Of a stretch of DNA of 64,000 bases, positions 49,601 through 58,021 are shown piece by piece; position 1 is the first letter of the stretch; the number at the start of each line of letters is the position of its first letter. Location: positions 15,165,397 through 15,229,396 of the forward strand of contig CM057162.1 in assembly GCA_029962745.1 (NCBI GenBank). The letters are read 5' to 3'. Below the pieces are notes generated by a model. The model saw nothing but the letters and a program-made list of their open reading frames with translations. It did not search any database and was not told the DNA's origin. The translations under genes and the position numbers were made by a program. The DNA is from Echinometra lucunter. Its lineage: Eukaryota; Echinodermata; Echinoidea; Camarodonta; Echinometridae.

Positions 49601-52600
49601 GAAAATCATCGAGAGCCGACGATTCAACATGTTCAATAGACCGAAGAATCGCGTGACCGTATTCCCACTGAAAATGCATCGCTTTTTTGCATTAAGATGT
49701 TATTCACCACAAAAAATAGTATTTCTTATTTTTCATTGTAACTCATTGTCATCCACCTAAGCTTCTTTTATGCGTGCTGTGATACTAGAGAAGAGAAAAT
49801 TCAACGAAATTCGGAAAATAAATCATCATACCTCAGATTTATATACTCCAAATGAAACTTTCATCTTTGGCGCTAATGGGAAGTAGAAATATATAAAATC
49901 GCTTTTAAATGAAATTCAAAAGAAATCTGTGATCGAATTTGATTTGCCTAGCTAGTGCATTAAACAATCCCTCTGACTCTCTCCTTCTTTTTATGGGTTT
50001 CTCTCTCCTCACTTTCATCTCTGTCTTTCTTTTTTTCCTTGTCATTCAAAATCACTTAGCTCTTCCGCTGTGTTACAGCGAACCGTGTCAAAATGGAGCA
50101 ACTTGCACGGAGACCGACGGTGTTTTTAGTTGTCATTGTAGCCTCGGATTTACCGGAGAGCAATGTGAGACAGGTAAGACCTTATATCCAAGTCACCCTA
50201 ATACGTGTTACAAAAGACTGACAAAAAGACCGAAGGAACGATTATTTAGCCCTCCAAACCGTTCGAAGGCACAAACCCTGGTCAGTCGATCGCGCTTTCA
50301 AGAGAGAGTCTGGACTATGCGGCTAAGCGCAATTGATTTCCTGTACGATAGCTGCTCCTGACACAGTAAAGCCAAGGACTGGTAAACCTAAACTGTAATC
50401 AAGGTGTCATGGAAATTGTGTCTAATCGTAAAAAGTAGGGTCCGAATCTGCAGACTACCACTCCTCCCCCCCCCCCCCCCCCCCCCCCTCCAGAGTTGGC
50501 CAAGAATCATTTGATAAAAGTTTGATTATGAGTTGGTTTGGCGATGAGACTCTGGTAAACTCGGGAAGAATCAGTCGTCCTGGGGAGCGTTCATGAAGTG
50601 TCTTGTCGGCGATTTTTACTGACAACTGTTAGAAGCTACTAAAATCCTTGCATCTCATGAAAGGCTAAGAACAATTTGTCAGTAAGAATCACTGACAAGA
50701 CACTTCAAGAAACCCTCTCCTGGTGTGGAGCTTTAAGGAGCTGTATGTTGCTGGATCATCTACGGAAAGGACAAAATACCTTTTCTGTTACAGGATACAA
50801 GCAGGCGGAGCATCCGTATTCGACTGGACAAGATAACTAATGTAATGGTTGCTTTATGATACCTAACCCATTGCCTTAGGAACCAGGTGATCCCTGTATG
50901 AAGCAGATGGGGATGAAAGAATTCAGCAGTCAACGGGTATATAAGGAAGTATAAGGTTTCTAACCTAATAATGATATTGTTGGGAACATTTGTATTTTTC
51001 GCTATGTTTTATTACGTACAGCTATCACGACACAACCCACGATACCTCCTTCGACTGCATTCCCTCATACGGATCTAGCATCGACTAGTATCAATTTTCC
51101 CTCATCAGGTGAATATGAATTAGAAGGGAGTATTTCGCTGATATTCGGCATTGCAATATATACTCTGTTGAAGCTATAAACTCGTAATGACAAAATGTAA
51201 TGCATAGGTTTACTTTTCGGCATTGGAAGAGATGGAAAAATGGATATGGATCTGAAGATAATGAATTCAAGGATAAAGTGTTTCTATCTAAAATCAAAAT
51301 ACGAAAACTCGAATACGAAATTTCATAATCACTCTCTAAGTAGACACAGTAGAGAACACTTGCTATCAGAGAACTTGTTGGAAATGAAAATGAATCAAAG
51401 CTCAAGTTCAAGTTCAGAAGATAATCTAAAACATAACAAGAAGGTGTTATGCTGATGTTGATGAATTTTTGATTAATGGCTATTAATAGGCCTACTTGCC
51501 ACTTTTAGGGACCGTGTTCACATGGATTACTCTTATTTATCTAATAGGCATACACCTTGCTATCGTTATCTTTGCGTCTAAAAGGGAGTACTGTTATCAT
51601 GCTACCACTCCAACAATGTTTTATATGGCGATAAAAGTATAGTACGATTGATTTAGAATAACATACTTTGGCTTGTCATGGAAATATTTCTCAAATTGTT
51701 CATAATTGTAAAGAAATATGGCACTCCCATTGTCTACTAGTCATAACAAATATGTATTGATAAACGCGACTTATAATGTTGAACAAAACAGGGAGAACAG
51801 GATTCACCACCGAAGACTCTGCCACTTTTGTCACTTCTGTGCGCAGTGAGCGAATAAGGACAACGAATCATCTTTTTACTTCTTCTATTGCTGGTGAATA
51901 TTGGATCTTGTTTTTTGATATGTGCCGAACATGTTAAACCTTCCATGGAGCACCATATTTTTCAGTACCACGTCCTTCATGTCGAACATGTTAAACCTTC
52001 CATGTGGCATCATATTCTGGAGTACCACGCCTTTCATGTCGAACACGGTAAACCTTCCATGTGGCAACATGTTTTGGAGTACCACGTCTTTCATCATATG
52101 TCGAACACGTTAAACCTTCCATGTGGCAACATGTTTTAGAGTACCACGTCTTTGTGGAACATGTTAAACCTTCCATTGGGCAATTTTTTAGTACCACGTC
52201 TTTCATTGCGCACATGTCGAATCTTCCATGAGGCACCATATTTTGAGTACTTCGTCTTTCATGCCAAACTTGTCAAACCTTCCATGATACATCGTATTTT
52301 TAGTACCACGCCTTTCATTGCCGTCATGTTAAACCTTCCATGAGGCATCATACTTTTGAGTGCCACGTCTTTCGTGTATCATCAGCTGTTCCATTCTCAA
52401 ATGTTTCGAGCCCAAGGTCAGTCAGGCACAATCTCCGAAAACCAACCAAAACAGGCGTATACCCCGAAAACGGTGTACAACGAAAATCGAAAATAATTGA
52501 GGGTCAACAGGAAGAGAAACTGATGTTGGCTACCCTGGTTTAATAAAAAAAAATATCATCATCGTCACCATCACCATTATGATTAGTTATTCAACCAGTA

Positions 52601-55600
52601 TGCAGTTCGTGCAACCAATATCATTTTACCCTCTTGGTCTACTATCCAACGGTTGCAAAGTCATCATTTCTACTTACTGCGCGTTTATCATTCAAACATT
52701 ACATTTGTCCAATTTACATAATCACTATCATTTTGTCAAATGACCAGCAAGGTTATTGACAAATTATTCATTATTCTCTCAACCCCTTATCGGTATGTTA
52801 GTGGAAAATGTGATTATCGGAAGAAAAAAAGAAGATATTGCACCAATTGAGCAGTAATGCCTCAATTTGCCTTCGACAAACTGAATGATGGACAAAGGTA
52901 AAACAATAGACGAAATGGTAATTAGACTTGACAGGAAATATTCTAACAGGTGCTGATTGGGTTTGTACCATGTCCAATCTAATGAAGTTTATTGAGGGAT
53001 TGTATAGATTTGTCTTAGAGAAAATCACAAGTTTGTGTTATTCCGCCAAAGTGGGAGAAATTTGCTTTAAGTATCACCCATTTTTCTACTTCAAGATGTA
53101 ATCATAAACAACAATGCAAGTGCAATTCATAGCCCAATAAAAGAAAAAATAAAGCTTACTGAATATCTTTAAACAATTTATTTCTCACAGGCATAAGCTG
53201 AATAATAAGTACATACATGTACGTGTGGCGTCACATACAATAATCCTTCTGACAAGTGCTCTGATTATTCACAGATGTGATTTCTCTGTGTCATTACGAC
53301 GAATGTTATTATAATCCTATTCAAACATTAACGATTACATGCCCTTTTAAATTCAAGTGCTCGACTAAGTCCTACTGGGGCATGTGTCAAACATTCGATA
53401 ACACAGATTCTTCAAATAAGTATTTCTAAGCCTAAATGTATTAAAATTTGATGTTTTTATCTTGTATTTCTTTGCAAGAAACATCAACAACGCCCGCTAA
53501 CGGTGATCCACAGCCCCAAGCAAATGTTGGTAAGTTATTGTAATTTGACACAGTCATACATTTACTTTTCCAGAATAGTGTCATTACCTCATGCCTGATC
53601 TCCCAAAGTGTGTATCACTTATATCAGTTCTTGTTCATGAAATGAATCAATACAATGTGTTTTAAATAGTAATGGGCTACAGGAGAGAACATGTCCTTAT
53701 TTCTACTTCACATTACCTTATTTCTACTTCACATGACCTTATTTCTACTTCACATGACCTTTTATGGAGTTAGAGGAGTCGTTTCTGTGCGCAAGTGGTT
53801 TTTTTCCCTTAAAACTAAAATGTTGAATCACCATTGAAAAGGTTGGAAGAGTGACTTCATTTTCAAAATGGTAGACTAACACTTGGAACATGCTGGATTC
53901 AACCCTATACAGGTTGGAATCCAGAATGTAAATGATTATTCAGCTTTAAGTTTTTAAAGTGTGCGGTAGAGGTGTAATAAATAAGTACCTGGTAGGAAGA
54001 AATACTCTAGTGCAATGACACTGGAAGCCTAGACCTATGGCTGAATTTGGGGATGCCATTGGAGATGAGCACCCTCTCCGTGATGGACATGATTGATGCG
54101 GGTGCTTGCAAGAATTGCGATATAAAGAATTTAGCCTTTTGGTATGTTTTGACAGTATACCGATCATGCCGAAAGTGCTGTTGTTTCATTTCCTCTTCTC
54201 TTTATTCATTGGTTTGTTTTTTGTTTTGTCTCTGGGTTTTTTTTTTTGTTGTTTTTTTGTTTTGTTTTTCTTTTTTGCTTTTTAGCCATCTTCTTGATTC
54301 ATGAATTGGGTTATTGTTTTTTACCTAATCGAAATTGCAACGCATGCTTTATACACTTTAGTCTCGTTATCATGTCAGATCAGAAATAAATGAATTATGA
54401 AGTAAATTACAATAACATTTTTTTCTCTATATCTTTCTTCCTTTCACTCTCTAACTCCTTTCCCTATCTTCCTCATCTCTCCTTTTGATGACAAAGCTGC
54501 TGTTGCTGGAGGTGTTGCAGCATTTTTCATCCTCGTCATACTCCTGGGCTTAGCCCTTTTCCTTAACAGAAGAAGGTAACGCACTTGTCGCTATTCTCTG
54601 CGCTGCTTTTGTTCTTTCATTTTTTCTAGTATTTTTCATTGTGTTCCTTTTCCAACACGCTCTTATAATGAAAGGATTATAAAAGGCAGCCATTAGGCTA
54701 CACCTATTCTAAGTTTATCTTAATAGCTGCATTACCCTTAATTAAAACAAATAATAAGCTTCATTTTTTTTCATTGATTCATTTCACCAGGGCATCCCAT
54801 TCTACACAAATTTTATCTACCATGGGGCACTGATAAAAAAAATGCAACTGTATTATACAAACTGAAAAGGCAAACGGCATAGTGCATAAAAAAGCAATAA
54901 AAATATTGTGCCAGTAAAGAAAAGCAATTTATCATAAAAGAAATACTGCACCAGTTTAAAACACTTTACAAAATCAATGTCTGTAATGGTAATAGTGGAA
55001 AAGCTGTGGTAGAAACATCCATGAAATTGGGATAATGGAAAACTACTTGAGGGACCAAAGAAGAAACGGGAAGTAGGTAAATCGATAGAGAAATGGATCA
55101 TAATGGAGAGGAAAGTGCAAAATCATAGCGAAGAAGGAAGAGAGAGAGAGCGAGAGAAAAGGAAGTATATGAAAGCAGAGAAACAGTGTTGTTATCTGAA
55201 TTGCGACATATTCGGTCAATCTTGTCTTTATGTCTATGCATCGGCAAGATATAGAAAATGTAGTTGCAGAATCTGTCGAGTGTTATTTAATATAAGGTGT
55301 TGAATTTTCTCTAAAACATTTGTGTAATAATCTGTAAGTAGATAACAAAAACACTTTACAAAAACCCAAACATATTCATTTGTTGCTTAAAAGGTATCAA
55401 TTTTAGGAGAGTTTATAATTCATTCGATGAGTTAATATCGTGCAATTCAGAATCATTCTGGCAACCTCCTTTTGTAGTTGTCTTGTGTAGGTGACTTAGA
55501 CGTATTCCTCAAATTGCAAAGCCGCACAACAGTAATAAATATCTGATTGCGTACGACGTGATCAATAAGCTTTGCCTCAACTTTATGTCGACTTCGTCTT

Positions 55601-56714
55601 TGTCTAAAACAAGAAAAATTGTTCAAAACACTGTTCATTATGGTTTCTTAATTATGCAGTTGCATTAAAAAAAGGGATTTCTACAAAATCATAAAGGCTA
55701 ATTTAGAGCAAATTCTGTACGGAAGAAACAAGAATGGACGTTTTACGAACAGGGCAAAATGCGAAAGAAATTTTCATTATAATCATAAATATTGTAATGA
55801 TTATGTTTATCACACATATAACATGACAAAATTGTTATTGGTCAAGAAGATGAAACAATTTAATACTTGCAAAATCTTCCTTGTATTATTCCGTCAGGAA
55901 AAGGCCAAACTCGAAAACTGATCACGAGATGAGCCTGAACCATGGAATGGTGCTAAAACCAGAAGAAAACAAATACCACGACATGAAGAAGCCGGCGCTG
56001 GGAACAGGATCAGCCAATACGGCTTTTGTAGGAGACACAGCGGGGTACAGTGATGTGACTGGGATGGCCAATTCATCAGAAGGCTCCAAAGCAGTGCCAT
56101 TTTGGAATGAAACTGAAGGAGCTAGTGCAGACATGATGGAAAACGCTCTCTATGAGGCGAGCGACTCTCCATCGGTGCAAGAGGTTCATGATGGCCCGCC
56201 AAAAGTACAGTTGCTCGGGGGTAGTGCTAAGTTCCTCCTAACAAAGCGTGAAGATTCGACGTCAAAAGAAGTGGCTTCATCAAAGTCGATCCCTCCCTAT
56301 ACGCAGGTGAATAAACTTCAAAGCCAGATGGTGGAAAACGAATTATACGGGGAAACCGAAAACGATGGCAGGCACCCAGTGTCTGGCACACACGCCAATA
56401 GATTCAAAGACACCAGTAACCTACAGACTGACGCAAGCAGCACCCCTAACGACGGTATGATTGACAACGAGATGTACGCCCCTTCCTCTAATGACGCAAT
56501 TTACCATGAACTCGAAGAAAATGATCAACCGGAGGTAATCTACGAGGATGATTTTTGCGACGATGGCGAAATTGATGGCATGGTCGATAATGCGTTGTAT
56601 TCTGTGTCTGATGTCATTGATCATGGGGGTGATCAAGGTGGTACGGTCTACGAGAACACCGAATACCACGACGTTCCCGAAAATCTTGTTGAAAATGAGG
56701 TATATAACATGTGA
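31206..56714 (+). CDS. Gene B: CCP/C-type-lectin/EGF transmembrane receptor with repeated NxxY tail (16 coding exons)
   Basis: Spliced gene encoding a predicted 949-residue type I membrane protein, paralogous to gene A. Exons: 31206-31260, 31645-31851, 32144-32323, 33567-33619, 34368-34542, 35370-35516, 46192-46461, 47331-47477, 48780-48965, 49344-49523, 50060-50173, 51022-51108, 51792-51893, 53479-53529, 54497-54575, 55898-56714 (2850 nt, no internal stop). Domain order: signal peptide 1-18, cysteine-rich CCP-like 19-87, CCP 88-147, CTLD1 148-272, CTLD2 273-411, CCP 412-473, CCP 474-533, EGF-like 534-571, Ser/Thr stalk 572-651, transmembrane about 653-675, tail 676-949. Both CTLDs have EPN and WND, so calcium-dependent mannose/GlcNAc-type glycan binding is plausible. 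The tail bears five [DE]-N-[AE]-x-Y motifs. Intron 6 is 10.7 kb because of retroelements. Exons 1, 4-5 and the stalk are least certain. Confidence 0.85.
31645..31851 (+). CDS. Gene B exon 2: atypical CCP-like domain
   Basis: Six cysteines: C-x6-C-x2-C, then LTWTC, VVWVC and a final PNC. It aligns with gene A exon 2 from the extra C-x6-C-x2-C to the end (shared W-x-C, WVC, W-x-G and PNCT). Sequons NCT and NDT are present. Confidence 0.82.
32144..32323 (+). CDS. Gene B exon 3: CCP domain 2
   Basis: CCP with [28 protein letters not shown] and FC. It pairs with gene A exon 3. Phase 1-1, donor A|gtaag. Confidence 0.87.
32511..32702. repeat. ATA/ATG trinucleotide-rich repeat
   Basis: Imperfect AAT, ATG and ATC triplets for about 190 bp in gene B intron 3. 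They give poly-Ile/Asp/Tyr frames that are not genes. Confidence 0.9.
32734..32832. mobile_element. Short MITE with 15-bp perfect inverted ends
   Basis: GGAGCACGTTGTCAC at the left and GTGACAACGTGCTCC at the right, 99 bp in all, directly next to the trinucleotide repeat on one side and a C run on the other. Confidence 0.65.
33073..33238. mobile_element. Small foldback element
   Basis: GTTTCAGTTTTAGGAA at the left is mirrored by TTCCTAAAACTGAAAC at the right. An inner pair, AACATAAATCAGTCCTTAT and its inverse, surrounds a centre near 33145. Confidence 0.75.
33567..33619 (+). CDS. Gene B exon 4: start of CTLD1
   Basis: A 53-nt exon, phase 1 in and phase 0 out, reading [17 protein letters not shown]. 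This is the missing first strand and cysteine pair of CTLD1, matching WCDPDSRD...SC in gene A exon 4. The acceptor is TTTTTCAAAG. An in-frame alternative acceptor at 33539 would add nine residues. The donor is GAG|gtatgt. Confidence 0.6.
34368..34542 (+). CDS. Gene B exon 5: middle of CTLD1
   Basis: Starts in phase 0 after TTTTTAAAAAG and reads [20 protein letters not shown], then [16 protein letters not shown]. Joined to exon 4 it gives [19 protein letters not shown], which follows the CTLD consensus exactly, whereas upstream in-frame sequence does not. This choice also keeps the gene in frame. Confidence 0.7.
35210..35272 (+). pseudogene. Relic of a duplicated CTLD1 exon
   Basis: CTATGCAG|ATAGGCGATATACATTATAAACC and then TTGTTTTGGAATGACGAGGAGCCAA closely repeats the first 45 nt of exon 6, including its acceptor. 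An inserted TATT-like block shifts the frame and the rest of the exon is missing. It lies 150 bp upstream of the intact exon. Confidence 0.8.
35370..35516 (+). CDS. Gene B exon 6: CTLD1, C-terminal part with EPN and WND
   Basis: Reads [19 protein letters not shown], then NDWNDIDC and YICQFG. EPN and WND are the residues that coordinate the second calcium and mannose-type sugars in collectins and DC-SIGN-like lectins. 147 nt, as in gene A exon 5. Confidence 0.92.
37778..37799. other. Perfect 10-bp inverted repeat with 2-nt spacer
   Basis: ACCCGTGGAA-TT-TTCCACGGGT, about 20 bp below the end of the LINE endonuclease relic. It could form a compact hairpin in the LINE transcript or mark a transposon end. 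No function is assigned. Confidence 0.6.
37818..39238 (-). pseudogene. CR1/L2-like LINE: ORF start and APE endonuclease, frameshifted
   Basis: Reading down the minus strand: an N-terminal segment with [11 protein letters not shown] (39000-39230), then [31 protein letters not shown] (38570-38950), a frameshift near 38515, then [16 protein letters not shown] and SDHAALHC (38280-38520) and a basic region with [12 protein letters not shown] and SDH are the catalytic signatures of AP-like endonucleases in non-LTR retrotransposons. The RT domain that should follow is absent, so this is a 5' fragment. It lies next to the YR retrotransposon in gene B intron 6. Confidence 0.8.
39261..39403 (-). repeat. 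Split direct repeat B2
   Basis: 143-bp partner of B1 and the outer 3' end of the element. A further 20-odd bases of the B end are repeated once more at about 39404-39426. Confidence 0.85.
39736..39940 (-). repeat. Split direct repeat A2
   Basis: 205-bp partner of A1, separated from B1 by only five bases (TACAT). Confidence 0.9.
39946..40088 (-). repeat. Split direct repeat B1
   Basis: 143 bp running from GTTCATCCTTCCAACG to GCCGAGCTACTAG, nearly identical to 39261-39403. It lies between the recombinase gene and A2. Confidence 0.9.
40540..41504 (-). pseudogene. Tyrosine recombinase of the YR retrotransposon
   Basis: The N-terminal core-binding part ([27 protein letters not shown]) is followed after a frameshift by [16 protein letters not shown] (catalytic Arg), SLHSLRASE (H-x-x-R), then in another frame [17 protein letters not shown] with the likely nucleophile Tyr near 40590. 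This identifies the element as a tyrosine-recombinase type and not an LTR type. Confidence 0.8.
41563..42636 (-). pseudogene. RNase H and polyprotein C-terminus of the YR retrotransposon
   Basis: [24 protein letters not shown] and CYTDNRNV give the RNase H acidic residues. The next frame has [19 protein letters not shown] and [13 protein letters not shown], typical of the segment after RNase H in DIRS-order elements. Two frames, so a break near 42040. Confidence 0.78.
42712..43884 (-). pseudogene. Reverse transcriptase of the YR retrotransposon
   Basis: After the zinc knuckle come [32 protein letters not shown] and [14 protein letters not shown] (RT fingers and first catalytic Asp). After frameshifts come [12 protein letters not shown] and [10 protein letters not shown] with the catalytic pair DD. 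A TTA microsatellite interrupts the frame at about 42741-42772. Confidence 0.8.
43737..44438 (-). pseudogene. gag-like protein of the YR retrotransposon
   Basis: The likely start is the ATG at 44438 ([18 protein letters not shown]). A Gln/Ser/Lys-rich, probably coiled-coil protein follows, with a basic [20 protein letters not shown] region. A frameshift near 43890 moves the CCHC knuckle [14 protein letters not shown] (43760-43800) into another frame. Confidence 0.7.
44514..44718 (-). repeat. Split direct repeat A1
   Basis: 205 bp, nearly identical to 39736-39940 (about five mismatches by eye). It marks the 5' end of the YR retrotransposon. Its minus-strand frame was merged with the gag frame only by chance. 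Confidence 0.9.
45780..45832 (+). mobile_element. Fragment matching the LINE 5' region, opposite strand
   Basis: GCGTTATGACGATTTCGCG and TGACTACACTGAC match, inverted, the start of the LINE at about 39205-39238 ([11 protein letters not shown] in both). The two copies flank the YR element at a distance. Confidence 0.6.
46192..46461 (+). CDS. Gene B exon 7: CTLD2, N-terminal part
   Basis: [34 protein letters not shown] and [12 protein letters not shown], ending WFWID. 270 nt, the same as gene A exon 6. The acceptor is CTCTCAAG after a T-rich run. Confidence 0.92.
46571..46622. repeat. GT then TA dinucleotide microsatellite
   Basis: Seven GT units followed by about 20 TA units, 110 bp after gene B exon 7. 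Confidence 0.95.
46700..46833. mobile_element. Fragment related to the element at 13418-13959
   Basis: Ends with GACACCCGGTATATA and contains AAGTTTCGCAGTGG and GGCCTTTCATAGG, matching the inner and outer parts of the foldback in gene A intron 4. Only one end is present. Confidence 0.5.
47331..47477 (+). CDS. Gene B exon 8: CTLD2, C-terminal part with EPN and WND
   Basis: [20 protein letters not shown], then KWNDERC and HVCQYG. Both calcium-site motifs are intact, unlike gene A. Donor G|gtaca. Confidence 0.92.
48780..48965 (+). CDS. Gene B exon 9: CCP domain 3
   Basis: [34 protein letters not shown] and a last PLC. It shares DPG-x-P-x-HG-[ST]RSP-x-D with gene A exon 8 and the same 186-nt length. 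Confidence 0.92.
49344..49523 (+). CDS. Gene B exon 10: CCP domain 4
   Basis: [30 protein letters not shown] and FTC, with four N-glycosylation sequons (NIS, NVT, NVT, NFT). Donor G|gtttg. Confidence 0.88.
50060..50173 (+). CDS. Gene B exon 11: EGF-like domain
   Basis: Six cysteines in the EGF order: [26 protein letters not shown]. The first cysteine requires the acceptor at ACTTAG and not the later TTACAG. Phase 1-1, so it is a self-contained module. Gene A has no counterpart between its exons 9 and 10. Confidence 0.88.
50582..50724. mobile_element. Foldback MITE with GAAGTGTCTTGTC arms
   Basis: TTCATGAAGTGTCTTGTC at the left and GACAAGACACTTCAAGAA at the right, with TTTACTGACAA and TTTGTCAGTAA mirrored inside. 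It lies in gene B intron 11. Confidence 0.8.
51022..51108 (+). CDS. Gene B exon 12: stalk
   Basis: [17 protein letters not shown] and onward, Thr/Ser/Pro-rich and without cysteine, phase 1-1 with a CGTACAG acceptor and a GGTGAA donor. Confidence 0.65.
51792..51893 (+). CDS. Gene B exon 13: stalk
   Basis: Thr/Ser-rich ([18 protein letters not shown]), phase 1-1. A 57-bp minisatellite begins about 30 bp after the donor. Confidence 0.6.
51926..52379. repeat. 57-bp minisatellite, about 8 copies
   Basis: Units carry GTTAAACCTTCCATG and AGTACCACG-C/T-CTTTCATG and differ by a few bases and small indels. Because 57 is divisible by three, the minus strand shows a repeating 19-residue frame (with HGRFNMF), which I regard as incidental. 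Confidence 0.9.
53479..53529 (+). CDS. Gene B exon 14: short stalk
   Basis: [16 protein letters not shown], phase 1-1, GCAAG acceptor and G|gtaag donor. Small, so moderate confidence. Confidence 0.6.
53688..53763. repeat. Three tandem copies of a 21-22-bp unit
   Basis: CTTATTTCTACTTCACAT[TG]AC is repeated three times in gene B intron 14. Confidence 0.85.
54497..54575 (+). CDS. Gene B exon 15: transmembrane helix
   Basis: [20 protein letters not shown] followed by LFLNRRR. 79 nt with phases 1 and 2, identical in design to gene A exon 12. The basic run continues into exon 16 (KRP). Confidence 0.88.
55898..56714 (+). CDS. Gene B exon 16: cytoplasmic tail with five [DE]NxxY motifs, and stop
   Basis: Encodes 271 hydrophilic residues. 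Five copies of a seven-residue motif end at Tyr763 (MMENALY), Tyr828 (MVENELY), Tyr871 (MIDNEMY), Tyr912 (MVDNALY) and Tyr947 (LVENEVY). NxxY is the core recognised by PTB domains, here with an acidic residue before Asn and hydrophobics at both flanks. YENTEY at 929-934 adds a YxN site. The last motif sits two residues from the C-terminus. TGA at 56712. Confidence 0.88.
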
Positions 56715-57122
56715 ACAAGGTGGCTTTGTCATTATAAAGATGTTGGGAAAATGTTGATTTCATGGAAAAATGAGATATAGTGTTTTGTTGTTTTGTTTGT
56801 AAATGCATATTATGTGGATGCTCATCTTGTTCTTAGCACTAACAGTTGCCATTAGCACTCATTCTTGTTCTTTACTTTGATATTGCATGTAACATTTTGA
56901 TTCTCATAAGTGATGATTTCAAATTCAAATCGGTCAGAGAGTATTATTTTATAAATGGGGATGTCACATCCCCTTCCTCAATTCTCTGTCTACCATGCAC
57001 TTCAACTATACCGTCTGCGTGGATGGAAAGGATATTTACTAACCTATTTCCCAAATACCCTTAACCCAGCCACGTAAACTGTTTTTAAAGATGATGTTGA
57101 GTTAAGTTCTGGCCATTCAGTC

Positions 57123-57151
57123 GGAGATGTAATAGCTTCAATTACATCTCC
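57123..57151. other. Perfect 11-bp hairpin in probable gene B 3' UTR
   Basis: GGAGATGTAAT, a 7-nt loop, then ATTACATCTCC. It lies 410 nt after the stop. It might be an RNA structure or a small palindrome. No known element is recognised. Confidence 0.55.
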
Positions 57152-57310
57152 AAGCAACCGGGAAGGGTAAATCAGTGTAAAACACAGGTTTCTAGTGTGA
57201 GATTTTGGAGTCGCCATATTATTTGATAAGAGATTTAGTCACTTTCCCGAAAAGACACATGTTGCACGCAGAAATATGTATATGAGCCCACACACAATCA
57301 CACACGCATA

Positions 57311-57553
57311 TATGGTGGCCCTGAAGTACGCTCGACAACAGGCCATGTGCGACGTGAATTTCGCATCCCAGGTCCTGAATTTCGCATCGCGAGTCGTGAA
57401 TTTCACAACTGGGTTTCAAAGTTCGCGCCACGGGTCATGAATTTCATGACCTGGGATGCGAAGTTCAGGACCCGTGATGCGATATTCAGGACCCGGGATG
57501 CGAAATTCACGTTGCACATGACCTACTGTCGAGCGTACTTCAGTGCCACCATA
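57311..57553. mobile_element. Near-palindromic foldback element of about 243 bp
   Basis: TATGGTGGCCCTGAAGTACG at the left is mirrored by CGTACTTCAGTGCCACCATA at the right, and the arms continue inward through repeated GTGAATTTCGCATC-type units. Each arm holds several copies of a unit of about 21 bp. Confidence 0.85.
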
Positions 57554-57672
57554 CGTATATGAAGTCTGAACATGCTGCTTTGTTTCTTGTCTTGACATGA
57601 ATATGAGGGCCTTGGAGGGCAATGCTCTTCCGGGAACTTATCTGTTATGATATTCTTCCTTTTTTACATTTA

Positions 57673-57678
57673 AATAAA
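57673..57678 (+). terminator. Possible gene B polyadenylation signal
   Basis: AATAAA 960 nt after the stop codon, in an AT-rich context and beyond the foldback element. Hexamer only. Confidence 0.3.
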
Positions 57679-58021
57679 AACATTCGGAAGCTCACAAATT
57701 TCTTTTTATCCTCCTCAGAACGCGAGCTTTGTTTTAACTTCTCTCCCTCCGCTACATTCACAGATCATGCCACAGTTTTTTATAATTTATAGAATTGATT
57801 TTGAAGTAATAATTCGGTCAACGTTGAAGTGCTGGATGCCAATGCAGTCAAGAAAGAAATTTTCAACGATTAAAAATGGTGATATTTCATAGTTTTCATG
57901 TATGTTTTTTTTCAGACCTTTACTGTTCTTATGACAAAGTACACTTTTTTAAAATCTATTTATAATCGATAATGATACTTTTCAATACTGGATTTGGGTT
58001 AATCATGTCCCCCCTCCGGAA

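Noticed and set aside
51885..52239. Repeating 19-residue minus-strand frames
   Set aside because: They come from the 57-bp minisatellite. No start context or domain, and the frames shift at unit indels.
52386..52415. Possible stalk exon after ATCAG with donor AAG|gtcagt
   Set aside because: It would end in phase 2, which is incompatible with the phase 1 acceptor of the next exon.
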